From contig JAHCVI010000003.1 of assembly GCA_019096155.1 (NCBI GenBank), positions 1,736,001 to 1,800,000 on the forward strand: a stretch of DNA of 64,000 bases, given 5' to 3'. Each line of letters begins with the position of its first letter. Positions within the stretch are counted from its first letter, which is position 1. The notes beneath the pieces are model-generated. The model saw nothing but the letters and a program-made list of their open reading frames with translations, was not told where the DNA came from and ran no database searches. Source of the stretch: Staphylotrichum longicolle. Taxonomy: Eukaryota; Ascomycota; Sordariomycetes; Sordariales; Chaetomiaceae. Shown piece after piece: positions 22,723 through 32,672 of this stretch. Both the position numbers and the translations under genes were made by a program.

Positions 22723-23540
22723 TTTGTCGGCCGTGGCTCGGGGTCCCCCTTAGTATCAGGGTCTGGAGTCTGGGGTCTGGTATCTGGTAAACGCAGTCTG
22801 TTCTGATGGGCTCTTGGAGTTGCGGGTGAGGTGAAGGCGACTGGCGTTTGGAACTCCCGCTGCTGTGGCTTCTGGGGCGGAGGGTTGCTTTTAGAACACA
22901 AAGCAAGTGGTAAATTGATTGATCAATACTCAAAATTTGCCTGTGCTTGTCTCTGACTTGTACCTGTCTGTTTCTGTTTGTTCGGTCGTTGCAGTCACTG
23001 CACTTTCCCCAAAATCACAAGCTTTTGCCTGCCTGCTGCAACTCAACGGCAGTGCCCCTGGTCCCTGGGGTTGGGGCTGTGGGTCGGAAGCTTGAGCTTC
23101 CAGGTTGTTCTTGGCAGTCCACCCCGCACGTCACTTCCAGGCGATCAAGGTGGGGTTGCAAGGCTGGCTGCCTTCGGCAACTCGAACCAGTCCGTCGGTG
23201 CCTTGAGCTTGCCTTGCAGTCATCTTGACTTCCGGATTCCAAGTTTGCGTTGCAAAGGGACTAAAAGACGACCCGGACCCCAGGTTTGTTCTCTCTATTT
23301 ATTTGTCAGCCAATAGTTACGATTTTTGCGTTCCATTTCTCATCGTCCGCCTGTGCCAGAGCACTACACGCCCTGCATCCACAGTCTACATCGAACATCA
23401 ATTCATCCAACATCAGGCGACCCGGACTTGAGCCCAACCCACGAACCCACCACCACTGTTTTCATTGTCGGTGCAGCCTCCGTGGGACAACAACATCCAG
23501 ATTCTTACCTGAACAGCGAGCGACGCCAGAAGCCTCCAAA
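22723..23540. other. HIR3 3' flank and promoter/leader of the E2 gene
   Basis: About 820 bases with no supportable gene. A T-rich patch lies at 22960-23040, and pyrimidine-rich leader-like sequence precedes the E2 start. Confidence 0.5.
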
Positions 23541-24211
23541 ATGGCGTCTCAAAAGCGCATCGCCAAGGTATATTCTCCCCTTGCACCTCCCGTCTCTCGC
23601 CACTACCCCAGACTAACCATTGCCCTCCCCCCCCGTCCCAGGAACTAGCAACCTGCACCTCCTCCCCACCCCCCGGCATAACCGTCACCCTCCCCAACGA
23701 CTCGGACCTGCACAAGTGGCATGTCACCCTCGACGGGCCCGACGGCACCGTCTACGCCGGCGGGCACTTTGGCCTCGTGGTCAGCCTGCCCACCGAGTAC
23801 CCCTTCAAGGCGCCCACCGTCACGTTCGCGACGCGCATCTACCACCCCAACGTGACCAACGACAGCCCGGGCGCCATCTGCCTCGGCCTGCTCAAGGCCG
23901 AGAACTGGAAGCCCTCGACCAAGCTCGTCAGCGTGCTCGAGGCCGTGCGCGCGCTGCTCGTCGAGCCGCTGCCCGACGACCCGCTCGAGGCCCGCATCGC
24001 CGACGAGTTCCGCAGCGACCGCAAGGAGTTTGACAAGAACGCGCGCACCTACGTGCAGCGGTACGCCAAGGGCCCCGTCAAGTTTGACGGCGCCGGCGCG
24101 GACGCCGGGGAGGGCGCCGAGAGCGCGAGCGGCAGCAAGAAGGCCGGTGCCGGGTCGGGGGCGGCAGCGGCGGCGGCGGCGAGTGGGAGCGGGAGTGGGA
24201 GTGGGCCGTAG
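23541..24211 (+). CDS. Ubiquitin-conjugating enzyme E2
   Basis: E2 enzyme with a complete UBC core, carrying ubiquitin or a relative as a thioester. Exons 23541-23567 (MASQKRIAK) and 23642-24211 give 198 residues. The first intron, 74 bases, sits in helix 1. Core features are helix 1 MASQKRIAKELATC, HKWHVTLDGPDGTVYAGGHF, LPTEYPFKAPTVTFATRIYH, the HPN motif at residues 77-79, the active-site Cys at about 89 in GAICLGLLKAENWKP, and PLPDDPLEARIADEFRSD before the last helix. The layout is close to the UBC4/5 group but the loop after the active Cys differs (KAENWKP), so no ortholog name is given. Past residue 155 the tail is Ala/Gly/Ser-rich low complexity. The same frame stays open after the TAG (see findings). 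Confidence 0.9.
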
Positions 24212-24550
24212 GCAGGCCGCGTGGGAGCTTGCCGCGTGGGAGCTTTCCGCGGCCAGGATAGAGGAGGGCCCGAGGGTTCGCCGCGTGGAAACCATCCTCG
24301 GGGTGGTAGTGGTGGGGAGGCCGAGCGGAGTCCTGGGAGTACGGGCTGCGCAGCCGGGATCGACGCCTACAGCTACGAAGACGATGCTGTCGACCCTGCC
24401 ACGCTGCACCCGGCGATTCGGGAATACTACGTGCAGGTGCAAAACATGCTGCGGCAAGCGAGTCAGAGCCGGAACGCCCATTCATCAGGAAGTGCGCCCG
24501 CTGCTCAGGGTGACTCCCAAAACGCTGACGAGCACGGAGCGGCGGATTGA
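24212..24550 (+). other. In-frame open extension after the E2 stop codon
   Basis: Immediately after the TAG at 24209-24211 the same reading frame stays open for about 112 codons to a TGA at 24548-24550. The first half is Gly/Arg-rich and contains a short direct repeat. The second half looks protein-like: IDAYSYEDDAVDPATLHPAI followed by REYYVQVQNMLRQASQSRN. A 123-base candidate intron (GTAGGC donor at 24208, GAG acceptor ending 24330) would fuse it to the E2 in phase, though both sites are weak. Readthrough, a base error in the stop, or chance are alternatives. Confidence 0.4.
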
Positions 24551-25317
24551 TGTGGACGTCTTCGGAGGGCATGGTGAAGGCGTTGAGAGGTCGGCTTGAA
24601 CTCGCAAGCTGCCCTCTCTGGCCGTTGGCAACATTCACAAGTTGTTTGATAGCAAAGCGAGTGCACTGCATGTTATTGAACCAGGTTTCTGACCGACCTC
24701 TCTCTTCTGTCCAAGACCAACTCGACTTGATGACCTGAACCTATCCCTACCCACGCAGTGAGTTCCACGTGCCGAGCCATCCCTTTCCAATTCAATATCA
24801 CGGATACCCAACCATTTTATTGCCAAAGGGGTATATCTTGTTTAATTGCTCATCTAGCGTTATCTTGTCCCATCTTGGATGCGATGTCCTTCCCGTTTTG
24901 ACCCACCACAGGCTTGTATCCAGTTATAACATCCTCCTCCACACATGAAAGATTTTTGGTCGGATGGCCCTTTTGTCTTAGCCTTTCCTGTCATCCACAC
25001 CAGCGCCAGTGTTCCATGCCTGCAATGCAATGCCCCAAAACAAGTCCGCTGCCACATGAATGCTCGGGATCGTCAAAAACCCAGACGATGCCCCTGAGAA
25101 TAACAGAAACATTAGAATTACAGATAGTACGCATCCAGGTCCGCCGGAAAACCTCGTCGCTTCAAAATCAGGTAAAGCGCGGTTGTGAGGCAGGATGGAT
25201 TGTACCAAGAAATAGAGGCGTTCCCGACGCGAGCCTTGCAACAAAAGAAAAAGAAAAATGAATGACCGGGCACAATCAGGGATCCCGAGGAAAGATCGAG
25301 AGCGGCCGCCGGGTACT
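24551..25317. other. Convergent 3' flanks of the E2 and TBC genes
   Basis: About 770 bases, more AT-rich than the neighbouring coding DNA, with no supportable gene. Confidence 0.5.
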
Positions 25318-28300
25318 CTACACCACCTCAGCTGCCCGGGCCTGCTCGCGGTCCTTTCGCCGCCCGAACAGGTTCGCCTTGCGTCGAACCTCGTCCAGGT
25401 CAGTCGCCAGATCCAGGCCGAGAGCAGCGGCGCCAAACCGATGCCTCGTCGCCGGCCTGGGGCTGTTGGTATCGCTGGCGGCCGCCTCCTGCTCTTCTTT
25501 CCATTTTCGAATGCCGTCGCGCCGCTCTTGCCGCTTCTCCTCGACCGACTCCTGGCTCAGGTGGCCGATGCCGTTGCGCCGCTTGTAGCACGTCTCCAAG
25601 AGCGTGTTGCAGTCGATCATACGCCGCGGGAAGGTCTGCACGACGCCAAACATCTCCATTGGGTCCTGTACCGCCTTGATCTCGCGCTCGCCAAGCTTGA
25701 AGAGGGCCAGGGAGATGCGGAACAGCGTGCGGGAGCCTTCGTAGAAAAACACGTCCCAAACGCGGAGGACTGTTTCGATGGGGAGCGTGCCAATGAAGCA
25801 TGACATGAACCAGGCCGTCATGCAAAGGGTGATGGCCGGGAGGTGGTTGGGGTCGCTGATGCTGCCAGGGTTGCCGCCATGGCCGCGGCCAAGTCTTGCT
25901 CTACTCCTCTTCTTTGATTCCAACTCGTCCCCGCCAATCTGCTTCCATACTCCCGGCATGGAATCTTTCAAAGCAACCATGAGGACGCCCAGGTCAACCT
26001 TGGACCCTTCCAAGCTCATCTCGTGAGTGCCAGGAAGGTAGACCCTGGTGATAACGTTGAGCAGCCAGAAGGCCTGTTCCTCGGTCTCGACAAACAGCAG
26101 GAGCAAGCCCGCGAGAAAGTTGAGCGACTGACAATAGCCGATGCGCGGGTTGTAGAGTGCAAAGGCATGGAGAACGCGCCGGAGCGAGGTAATGATTTCT
26201 GGCTCGGGGGCAGGCTGTGATGAGGGCCGTTGCGGGGGCGACGCCCCAGGTGGTGGCGGCGGCGGTTTGAACCGTACGTTGTCAGGAAATGTCCGATAAA
26301 GATCCTTCTCAATATCCTCCACAATTAGCGGCTTGACTTCTCCCGTCTGGTTCGGTATTCTGCCGGGGCCGATGGGTTCTAGGCCAGCTCGCCTGACCAG
26401 TAGCTGATAGACTCCACGATGCTTGCTCAAGATAGCTGGGCCGCCAGCATAGTAAAACCACGCGGCACCCCTCCAGTCCGGAGGGATTCCCTTGCGAATA
26501 AAACGTTTCGTCTTTGCGCTGCGCGGGGGGAAGCGGTTGGGCTGATCCGTCATGAGAGAGTTGTCCTTGAGGAAAGCAATCCACTTCTTGCGTCTTCGCG
26601 CCAGGTACTCGCAGTATGTGGCGTCCCAGGCATCATACTCCTGGCGAGTGACATTAGCGCTCGCCTTCCGAAACCCGTACCGGTCGCGACTCCCCGGCTC
26701 CTCTGGAGGTTCTTGTGGAAGACGAGGCATGGACGCTGGCGTGATGGTGGGTGGCGAGGGCAAATCTGCGGTTGGGGACTGTGCTTTTGTTGGTGATGTT
26801 GGCGAAGTTGGGGAGGCCGCGCCGTTGTCATCTTCTTCAATGGTAGCCGAGTCATCGTCAGCATCCAACATCTTGGCCGAATCGTGCTTCTCCATGCTAA
26901 CTGAGTCGGCCTTGTCCCGTCTCGTCACTTGTTCGCTCGCAAGGCCTAGATTGATCTCCTTGGGCAGTGAATTGGGCAGTAGCGAGTGCCGGGTCCTTGA
27001 CTCTCTTGCAGTAGAGCGACCCGACTCAGGTATTGGGATTGCTTTTGGGGTCGGCAGGCTGTCATTCATTGCTTCCAACATCTTTGCCCGCAACCCGCTC
27101 GCATCGGAATGGCTGCTGCCCGGCCGAGATATTTCCACGTCGGGCACCTCCATGTCGGCCTCGGGTTCGACAATATCGTCGTCGTCGGGAAATCTCATGC
27201 TGCGGCGGAAGCTCTCAATGTCCGAGTCCCTGAAACCCCTCTCGTACATGCCCATCACGTCCTCGAGAGTCGGGCCGTCGTCCAGAGAATTTGCTTGCCA
27301 ACTCCTCCGCGCATAGCCGTTGATGATGGACTGTTCTGTGATGCTGCTCGCCTTGGTCAGGACGCTGTTCCTCTCGGTCCCATTTGCAGTGAAAAGTGTT
27401 GCATGAGCCGTCGAGGACGTGAACTGGGACCGGAAACTCGATCGAAGCTCTTCGCCACCGCTCGCTAGCCACGGCGGCACCTCCCGGAGGTGCGTCTGGG
27501 GGTTATGATGGTTGTAATGGGTCGGGGGCGGTCTTGGGAACGCGACCGGCGCGGCAATGGTACCGCTGTTGGCGTGCCTCAAGGAGTCGCTCCTCGGCGT
27601 AGGGTTGAGATAATCGTTGCTCGGGCGCGGTGGAATCGAGGAAAAGGTGCTGGACGATTGGGAGGAAGACGCAGAAAGACGTCGACTTCGGGGCCAGGGA
27701 TTCGGGGCTGAGGTAAGATTGGCGGCCCCTTGGGGGTTGCTTGTTGGTGGCTGGTCCAGCAAGGGCGGCTCGGCGAGCCGGGGCACGGCCATGCGCCGCG
27801 ACAAGGCCCCGTCCGATTGCTGCGACCTGACGCTGGTCTTGCGCGGCCGAGAGAAGTTTTCCACCACCATATTGGGTTCCGTTGGCGTCCCTTGTCTGCT
27901 CTCGACGGGCGACTCGAGGTTCGAAACCGGGGACAGACGGGCTAATTGTTCATGTTGTCGGGCAAGCAGCGGAAACCTGCGAGTTTCGGGTTGTGAAGTC
28001 TCCGATTCGGGCGATTCTGGAATGAACGGGTTGGACGACAGGCCCGGGAAAACAGAACGCGGGGCCCTCTGGGTGGGCGTCGACTCGGCCCTCGTTCTGT
28101 ACGTCGGCTGGGAGTGCGGTATGGTTGGGGTCGGACTCGGGCAGGGTCTGGCCGGTTTGGAGTTGTAGAAGAACGAGTCGCTGTGGGCAGACGTGAGAGC
28201 GGGAGGGACCTGTTCATCGGATCTCAATTCGAGGACGGGTCTAGGCGAGCTCGAAGGACGCGGTGGGCCGGGCGGGGGGTGTTGCAGGCGGAAGGGTCGG

Positions 28301-28524
28301 GTGCTCGGGTGATGATGCTCGAACGGAGTTGTTGCATCAGCGTCATCGTGTTTCGGCCAGGGTCCGGCGTTCGGCCATGGTTGTCTCGACTGGACCCTGG
28401 GCGGCAGTGGTGCATACGGACCCGGGCCGTGGTGCCTCGTGTTGGGGGTTCGGCGATAGTGTTCAGCGGGATAGCCCGCTCCGCCGCCAGCAGCGTCCTC
28501 TGGCGAGTCGTACTTGTCCAGCAT
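25318..28524 (-). CDS. TBC-domain Rab GTPase-activating protein
   Basis: Rab-GAP of the TBC superfamily, regulating vesicle traffic. One uninterrupted exon, 1068 residues from ATG at 28524 (MLDKYDSPEDAAGG). A longer in-frame stretch upstream has no ATG. Residues 1-600 are disordered, rich in Pro, Ser, Arg and Thr, with an acidic patch (DDDDIVEPEADMEVPDVEIS). The TBC domain fills roughly residues 655-980. It opens with RYGFRKASANVTRQEYDAWD and RFIRKGIPPDWRGAAWFYYA. The dual-finger motifs follow: IEKDLYRTFPDN (the IxxDxxR arginine finger) and NPRIGYCQSLNFLAG (the YxQ glutamine finger). Then come FWLLNVITRVYLPGTHEMSL, WFMSCFIGTLPIETVLRVWD and VFFYEGSRTLFRISLALFKL. A disordered Pro insert splits the domain after the arginine finger. 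The Rab target is unknown. Confidence 0.93.
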   Translation of the reverse strand: MLDKYDSPEDAAGGGAGYPAEHYRRTPNTRHHGPGPYAPLPPRVQSRQPWPNAGPWPKHDDADATTPFEHHHPSTRPFRLQHPPPGPPRPSSSPRPVLELRSDEQVPPALTSAHSDSFFYNSKPARPCPSPTPTIPHSQPTYRTRAESTPTQRAPRSVFPGLSSNPFIPESPESETSQPETRRFPLLARQHEQLARLSPVSNLESPVESRQGTPTEPNMVVENFSRPRKTSVRSQQSDGALSRRMAVPRLAEPPLLDQPPTSNPQGAANLTSAPNPWPRSRRLSASSSQSSSTFSSIPPRPSNDYLNPTPRSDSLRHANSGTIAAPVAFPRPPPTHYNHHNPQTHLREVPPWLASGGEELRSSFRSQFTSSTAHATLFTANGTERNSVLTKASSITEQSIINGYARRSWQANSLDDGPTLEDVMGMYERGFRDSDIESFRRSMRFPDDDDIVEPEADMEVPDVEISRPGSSHSDASGLRAKMLEAMNDSLPTPKAIPIPESGRSTARESRTRHSLLPNSLPKEINLGLASEQVTRRDKADSVSMEKHDSAKMLDADDDSATIEEDDNGAASPTSPTSPTKAQSPTADLPSPPTITPASMPRLPQEPPEEPGSRDRYGFRKASANVTRQEYDAWDATYCEYLARRRKKWIAFLKDNSLMTDQPNRFPPRSAKTKRFIRKGIPPDWRGAAWFYYAGGPAILSKHRGVYQLLVRRAGLEPIGPGRIPNQTGEVKPLIVEDIEKDLYRTFPDNVRFKPPPPPPGASPPQRPSSQPAPEPEIITSLRRVLHAFALYNPRIGYCQSLNFLAGLLLLFVETEEQAFWLLNVITRVYLPGTHEMSLEGSKVDLGVLMVALKDSMPGVWKQIGGDELESKKRSRARLGRGHGGNPGSISDPNHLPAITLCMTAWFMSCFIGTLPIETVLRVWDVFFYEGSRTLFRISLALFKLGEREIKAVQDPMEMFGVVQTFPRRMIDCNTLLETCYKRRNGIGHLSQESVEEKRQERRDGIRKWKEEQEAAASDTNSPRPATRHRFGAAALGLDLATDLDEVRRKANLFGRRKDREQARAAEVV

Positions 28525-31184
28525 TGCTGTGGCCGTTGCAGGAGGTTGCGGGCCAACGGAGCAGGCGGAGGAACGGTGAAAAATATCATCGGGCAACACC
28601 TAATTTTATTGTTATTTTTCTCGGGCGCGGTCCGATCAACGCCCAAATGAGTACCACCAAGCTCGGGTGCAGGCCCCAGCACCACGATGGAGCCCGCTTG
28701 CTGGGTGTTGGGATTAGTGCCGGGGTAGGGGCCTGGGATCCCAGTCGCAACCCGCTTCAGGCTTGATTTCGGGTTGCATACCAGGGCAGAGGAATCCAAG
28801 TTCCAGCGTTGCACAGAGCGAAACCTGGACACAACACCCCGTCTCAAATGAGGATGGGCGAGATATCCAGCATCGCCATTATCAGCAGCGGGGCAGGGGA
28901 CCTGTACAGCCGTTCAGGCACAGTTGGGACAGCTCAGGATAGGTGCATCGAGTGCCGGTGCGGTCGGTGCAAATCTGAGCAGTCGGCGTCGGTGCCGGTG
29001 CGATCGGATGTCCTTGCAGAGGGATAAATTGCGGTACACACAGGCCTCACGGGTGATTGCACGGCATGTGGGTTACCGCGTCTGTGTCGATTTGGTTGTG
29101 CAAGTCAACTGCCGCTTGGTGTCAGGCACCCATGGACCCTCAGTTTCTCGCGCGGCACCGAGGGGCAGGTCTCGAGAGAGAAGATGCAAGGGGAAGACAG
29201 AGAGAGAACGAAGGTGACGTCGGTCGAGATGCGGGAGCGAGTATTCCGATCTCGAAGTCAGCTTGGTTGGGTTAGATCAGGAACATTGGGTATGATGGAA
29301 AATGGGGCATATCGAAAGGCGGGGATCGAGGGCAATCGGTCTCCGGCGCACACGCCTCAGTTGAGTTAAGTCTGCTGCTGAGGCCTGTCCTGCTGCTGCC
29401 GGTTTAATACTCTCGATCCAGTCCGTGTTAGTTGCACCTGCCACCACTGACACTCAACCCATTCCGCTCCCGTGCAACTGCAACCCTGAGCAAAGACACT
29501 GGCACGGGGCACCATTGGCTGAGAGCAGCGCGACTCGCAGAGCAGAAGCAACGGTTCCAAACGGTCAGACTCTCCAGACGCAGCTTGGCCACGGAATCAT
29601 GCCCCTCTCAGGGGCAGCAACAGGAGCATCGGGCAACGATTGGCAGCATCTTTGTGCTCCTCCGGACTTTTTCGAAGCCAACAAACAGCCTACTGCCAGC
29701 CTACTGCAGGAACATTGCCCCTCGAGCAAAAGGAAGACCCGAGTCAACACTCGCCGTCGCACCTGACCTTCTCGACACCAGTTTCAGGTTCGCCAAAACG
29801 AACGCTCCTTTCCCTTGTCGAGCAGCGGTCCCGATGATGGCTGCGCTTGCTGTTTGGCGAACGTTCCGGGCCACTTGGCGCCCGGGTCTATGCCCATTTA
29901 GGCCAGGCGGTCCTGGCGGGCTCAGGGCCGCTCCTTGCTCGCTGCAGCCCTGTCCAGCGCCGTGGAAGCTTCGAAATTTTCCATTGCAAACAGACCCCAG
30001 CTTGCACTGCAGTCCAGTTGGGTCGTGGAGCTTTTCCTCAGATCCGCGGGACCAGGCTGGCCAGGCTCCCAGGCAGCGCGCCATTTCCGACACCTGCTCT
30101 CTCGTTAAGCCGCTTTGTCAGCCAGCTGAGGAGTCGCATCTCCTGTGCCCGCGGCATGCCGTCAATATTGACAACCGGCGCATATGCCATCGCCATCGGC
30201 GCAGGAGCAGAGATGAGCTTCTCAACCGACGTGGGCCTGCGCTGCCGGCGTTCCCAACTCAATCCTACGCGCACCAGACGCGTCTTCGCCGGAACTGTGC
30301 GCCGCCATTTCTGTCATGTTTGAGACACATCGCGGATGTGCGGAATAACGAAGGTACTCGACACCCTCCATCCGCACCCACCCGACCAGCCGCACAGCAT
30401 CAACACATTCCGAAGCAACAGCACAACTCGGCTCCTTTACAACGGGGGTGCTGAGAGAGGCCCGGGCGGAAAGTACTTTCGGCACAACGTTCACCCGAGA
30501 TCCGATCTGAGCCAATGCACGTGACCAGACCAAGTCGATGACGTGCCAATCGGTGCTGGTGTTGTGCGACAAGGACCCAGCGGGCCAATTTTCTGTGGCA
30601 GGCCAGCCAAGGCTCAAGAGGATCCGAGCTTCCTCGCTTGCCAACCACTTGGAGGGCTCAGATATTATCCGGGCTGCAGCAACCTTGAAGGCGCGGACCA
30701 ACGTGCGGTCAAAGTCCCCCCGTCCACCGTTCTTCGCTCTCCGGCCCGCGAAGCTTTGCATCACCTCCCAGATCCTGTCCCTCCCTGCCGTGGGGCTGGC
30801 TGCCTGAGGTGCCAACTTCTCCAATGCGGCGCGCAATCAGCCTCCCCCTCCCAGCTCCTGGCCAGGAGCTGCTGGAGCTCCCCGCCCCCCCTTCTCCGCA
30901 GCAGCTCTGCCGTTCACACCGCAGCCCCCCTCCTCCCCACCCCTTTTACTCTCGCTGTTTCCATGAATGCTGAGTCCTGGGCGGGAGGTACGTACCGTTT
31001 GGCCTGAGCTCCCAGCCTTTGCCCATCCACCACCCCCGAAAACCCCCTTCCACGCCGCCTCCCTCTTTCCTCTCTCTTCTCCTCGCCCGCTTGTTGCCAT
31101 CCATCTGCCATAAAATTACACCCGTCCGTGTTTTGGAAACCGTGTATTCTTGCCAATTGAAGCTGTTCCAAGCCATTTCCAACA
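28525..31184. other. Long divergent intergenic region, TBC gene / acidic protein gene
   Basis: 2.66 kb. Overlapping long open frames occur on both strands (plus 29432-30454; minus 30222-30836), but none shows a domain, a coherent composition or a plausible promoter, and they overlap each other antisense. CT-rich sequence at 30840-31080 and a CATAAAAT element at 31109-31116 lie just upstream of the acidic protein start. Confidence 0.5.
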
Positions 31185-32077
31185 ATGTCCGGCCGCAAGA
31201 GAAAGCAGGAGGAGGAGGAGGAGCTCGTCTCCCTGCCCAGCGGTGATGAGGAGGAGGAGGAGTAAGTATCTCCCCATCGGTCGCAAGACGCGTCCGACGT
31301 CGTCTTCTTTTCCATTTGTACGATGCGACGAGGTCCGAAAACGCGAGCCGGACCCCAGTCGTCGGCGCATCGCGGCGCAAAACTGCGCTCGGAGGTGTCA
31401 TCGCCAGCCTTGCGGAGCTTTTTCTCGCGCGCTGACCACGGCGATGCCCTGCGGCGTGGTTTTCGTCTCGGATATCCATTTCGTTTGATATCTTCGATGG
31501 AGGCGCTGCTGACGAATGCAACCAGGTACATCTCTGATGAGGATGAAGAGGAGATCGACGATGAAGAAGACGATGACTTCGATGAGGAGGCCGAGGGTGA
31601 GGAGGGTGAAGAGGGAGATGAAGAGAATGCTGCCCCAGGTAAGCTGCAGCCATCGCCGCCCTTGCCCTTAACCAAGCATTATCCTCAGTCACCCCCGGCG
31701 AGGGGTCGATCGAGTCCACTAAACACATCGATCCCCTCGCCCCAAAAGCCCTTCATTTTTGTTTCTTAAACAAATGACGCTGACACTGGTCCGCAGAACA
31801 AGCTCCCCCAAAGAAGAAGCTAAAGAGGGGCCCTACCGCTGAGGGCGCAGCTCCCCACAAGAACGGCACCGCTGCGAACGGTGACGACGAGGACGAGGAG
31901 GGCGAGGGTGAGGAGGACGAAGAGTTTGACGAGGAGGAAGAAGAGGGTGACGAAGAGGAAGAAGAGGAGGAGGAGGAAGCGGAGGCACCCGCAAAGGGCG
32001 TCAGCAAGGTCGCTGCTCCTGCGGCCGGGAAGGCCAGCTCCGCGGCCGTCGCGGCTGGCGATGATGATGAGGACTGA
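31185..32077 (+). CDS. Small, highly acidic nuclear-type protein (prothymosin/parathymosin-like composition)
   Basis: Predicted 156-residue protein encoded by exons 31185-31261, 31526-31638 and 31797-32077. It starts MSGRKRKQEEEEELVSLP, a short basic segment that could be a nuclear localisation signal. Exon 2 encodes YISDEDEEEIDDEEDDDFDE. Exon 3 begins with PPKKKLKRG, a second basic cluster, then long Glu/Asp tracts, an Ala/Lys-rich stretch and a final GDDDED. Both splice joins keep phase, and neither intron has an alternative that improves the protein. The composition suggests a histone or chromatin chaperone, but this is inference from charge only; no domain is recognised. Introns are unusually long for the window (264 and 158 bases). 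Confidence 0.75.
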
Positions 32078-32656
32078 TGGGCGTCGCAGTCCCACCCTTC
32101 ATCCCGTGCCGCTCGCCTGCCTCCCTTCGCCACTCAACCCTTGGCCTCATCCACGGGTTGAGAAGTCATTTCTGTGCTCGCCCTTTCACCCCTAAAATGG
32201 TTCTCTCCTCATTTGGTGTGCTGCAGGACACCGAGGATGTCTTGTGTGCCAGCCTCCGCTGCGGATAATCAGAGTTAGAAACAAGAGACGTGATTTTGAG
32301 TTTTGGGAAGTTTGGGACCTGCCAGAGAAAATAAATTCATCCTTTGTCGAATCAGGCCTCGGCCCCCTTTGGGCTGGCCGCTAGGTATTTTCTCCTTTTG
32401 TCCACATCTCTGGTCGGCCACATGTATCGCCGGCTCCGGATTTCCAGCGCCCACCTCGGACCGGGACAGGAAGCAGCCTTGGACAACCCTGCTGCTTTCT
32501 GCCAAAGAAGACAAGAGTTGGAATTGAAGCCGTACAAACGAGAACAAGAGATGCGATTGCATTTGGCCCAAAACTTCCCCCGCCTCTTAATACTCGGCAA
32601 GGTCAGTCTCTCAGCGTCCAGTGACTCCACCCCCACCCTACTTTCCCCTCTCTCCT

Positions 32657-32672
32657 CCCCCCCCCCCCCCCC
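32657..32672. repeat. Homopolymer run of 16 C
   Basis: Uninterrupted C16 inside a pyrimidine-rich stretch. Expected to be length-unstable and prone to miscounting in sequencing. Confidence 0.9.

Noticed and set aside
29432..30454. 340-codon plus-strand open frame between the TBC gene and the acidic protein gene.
   Set aside because: No domain, signal or coherent composition. It overlaps other long frames on the opposite strand, as expected by chance in GC-rich DNA.
30222..30836. 204-codon minus-strand frame in the same intergenic region.
   Set aside because: Antisense to another open frame, without homology-like features or splice context.
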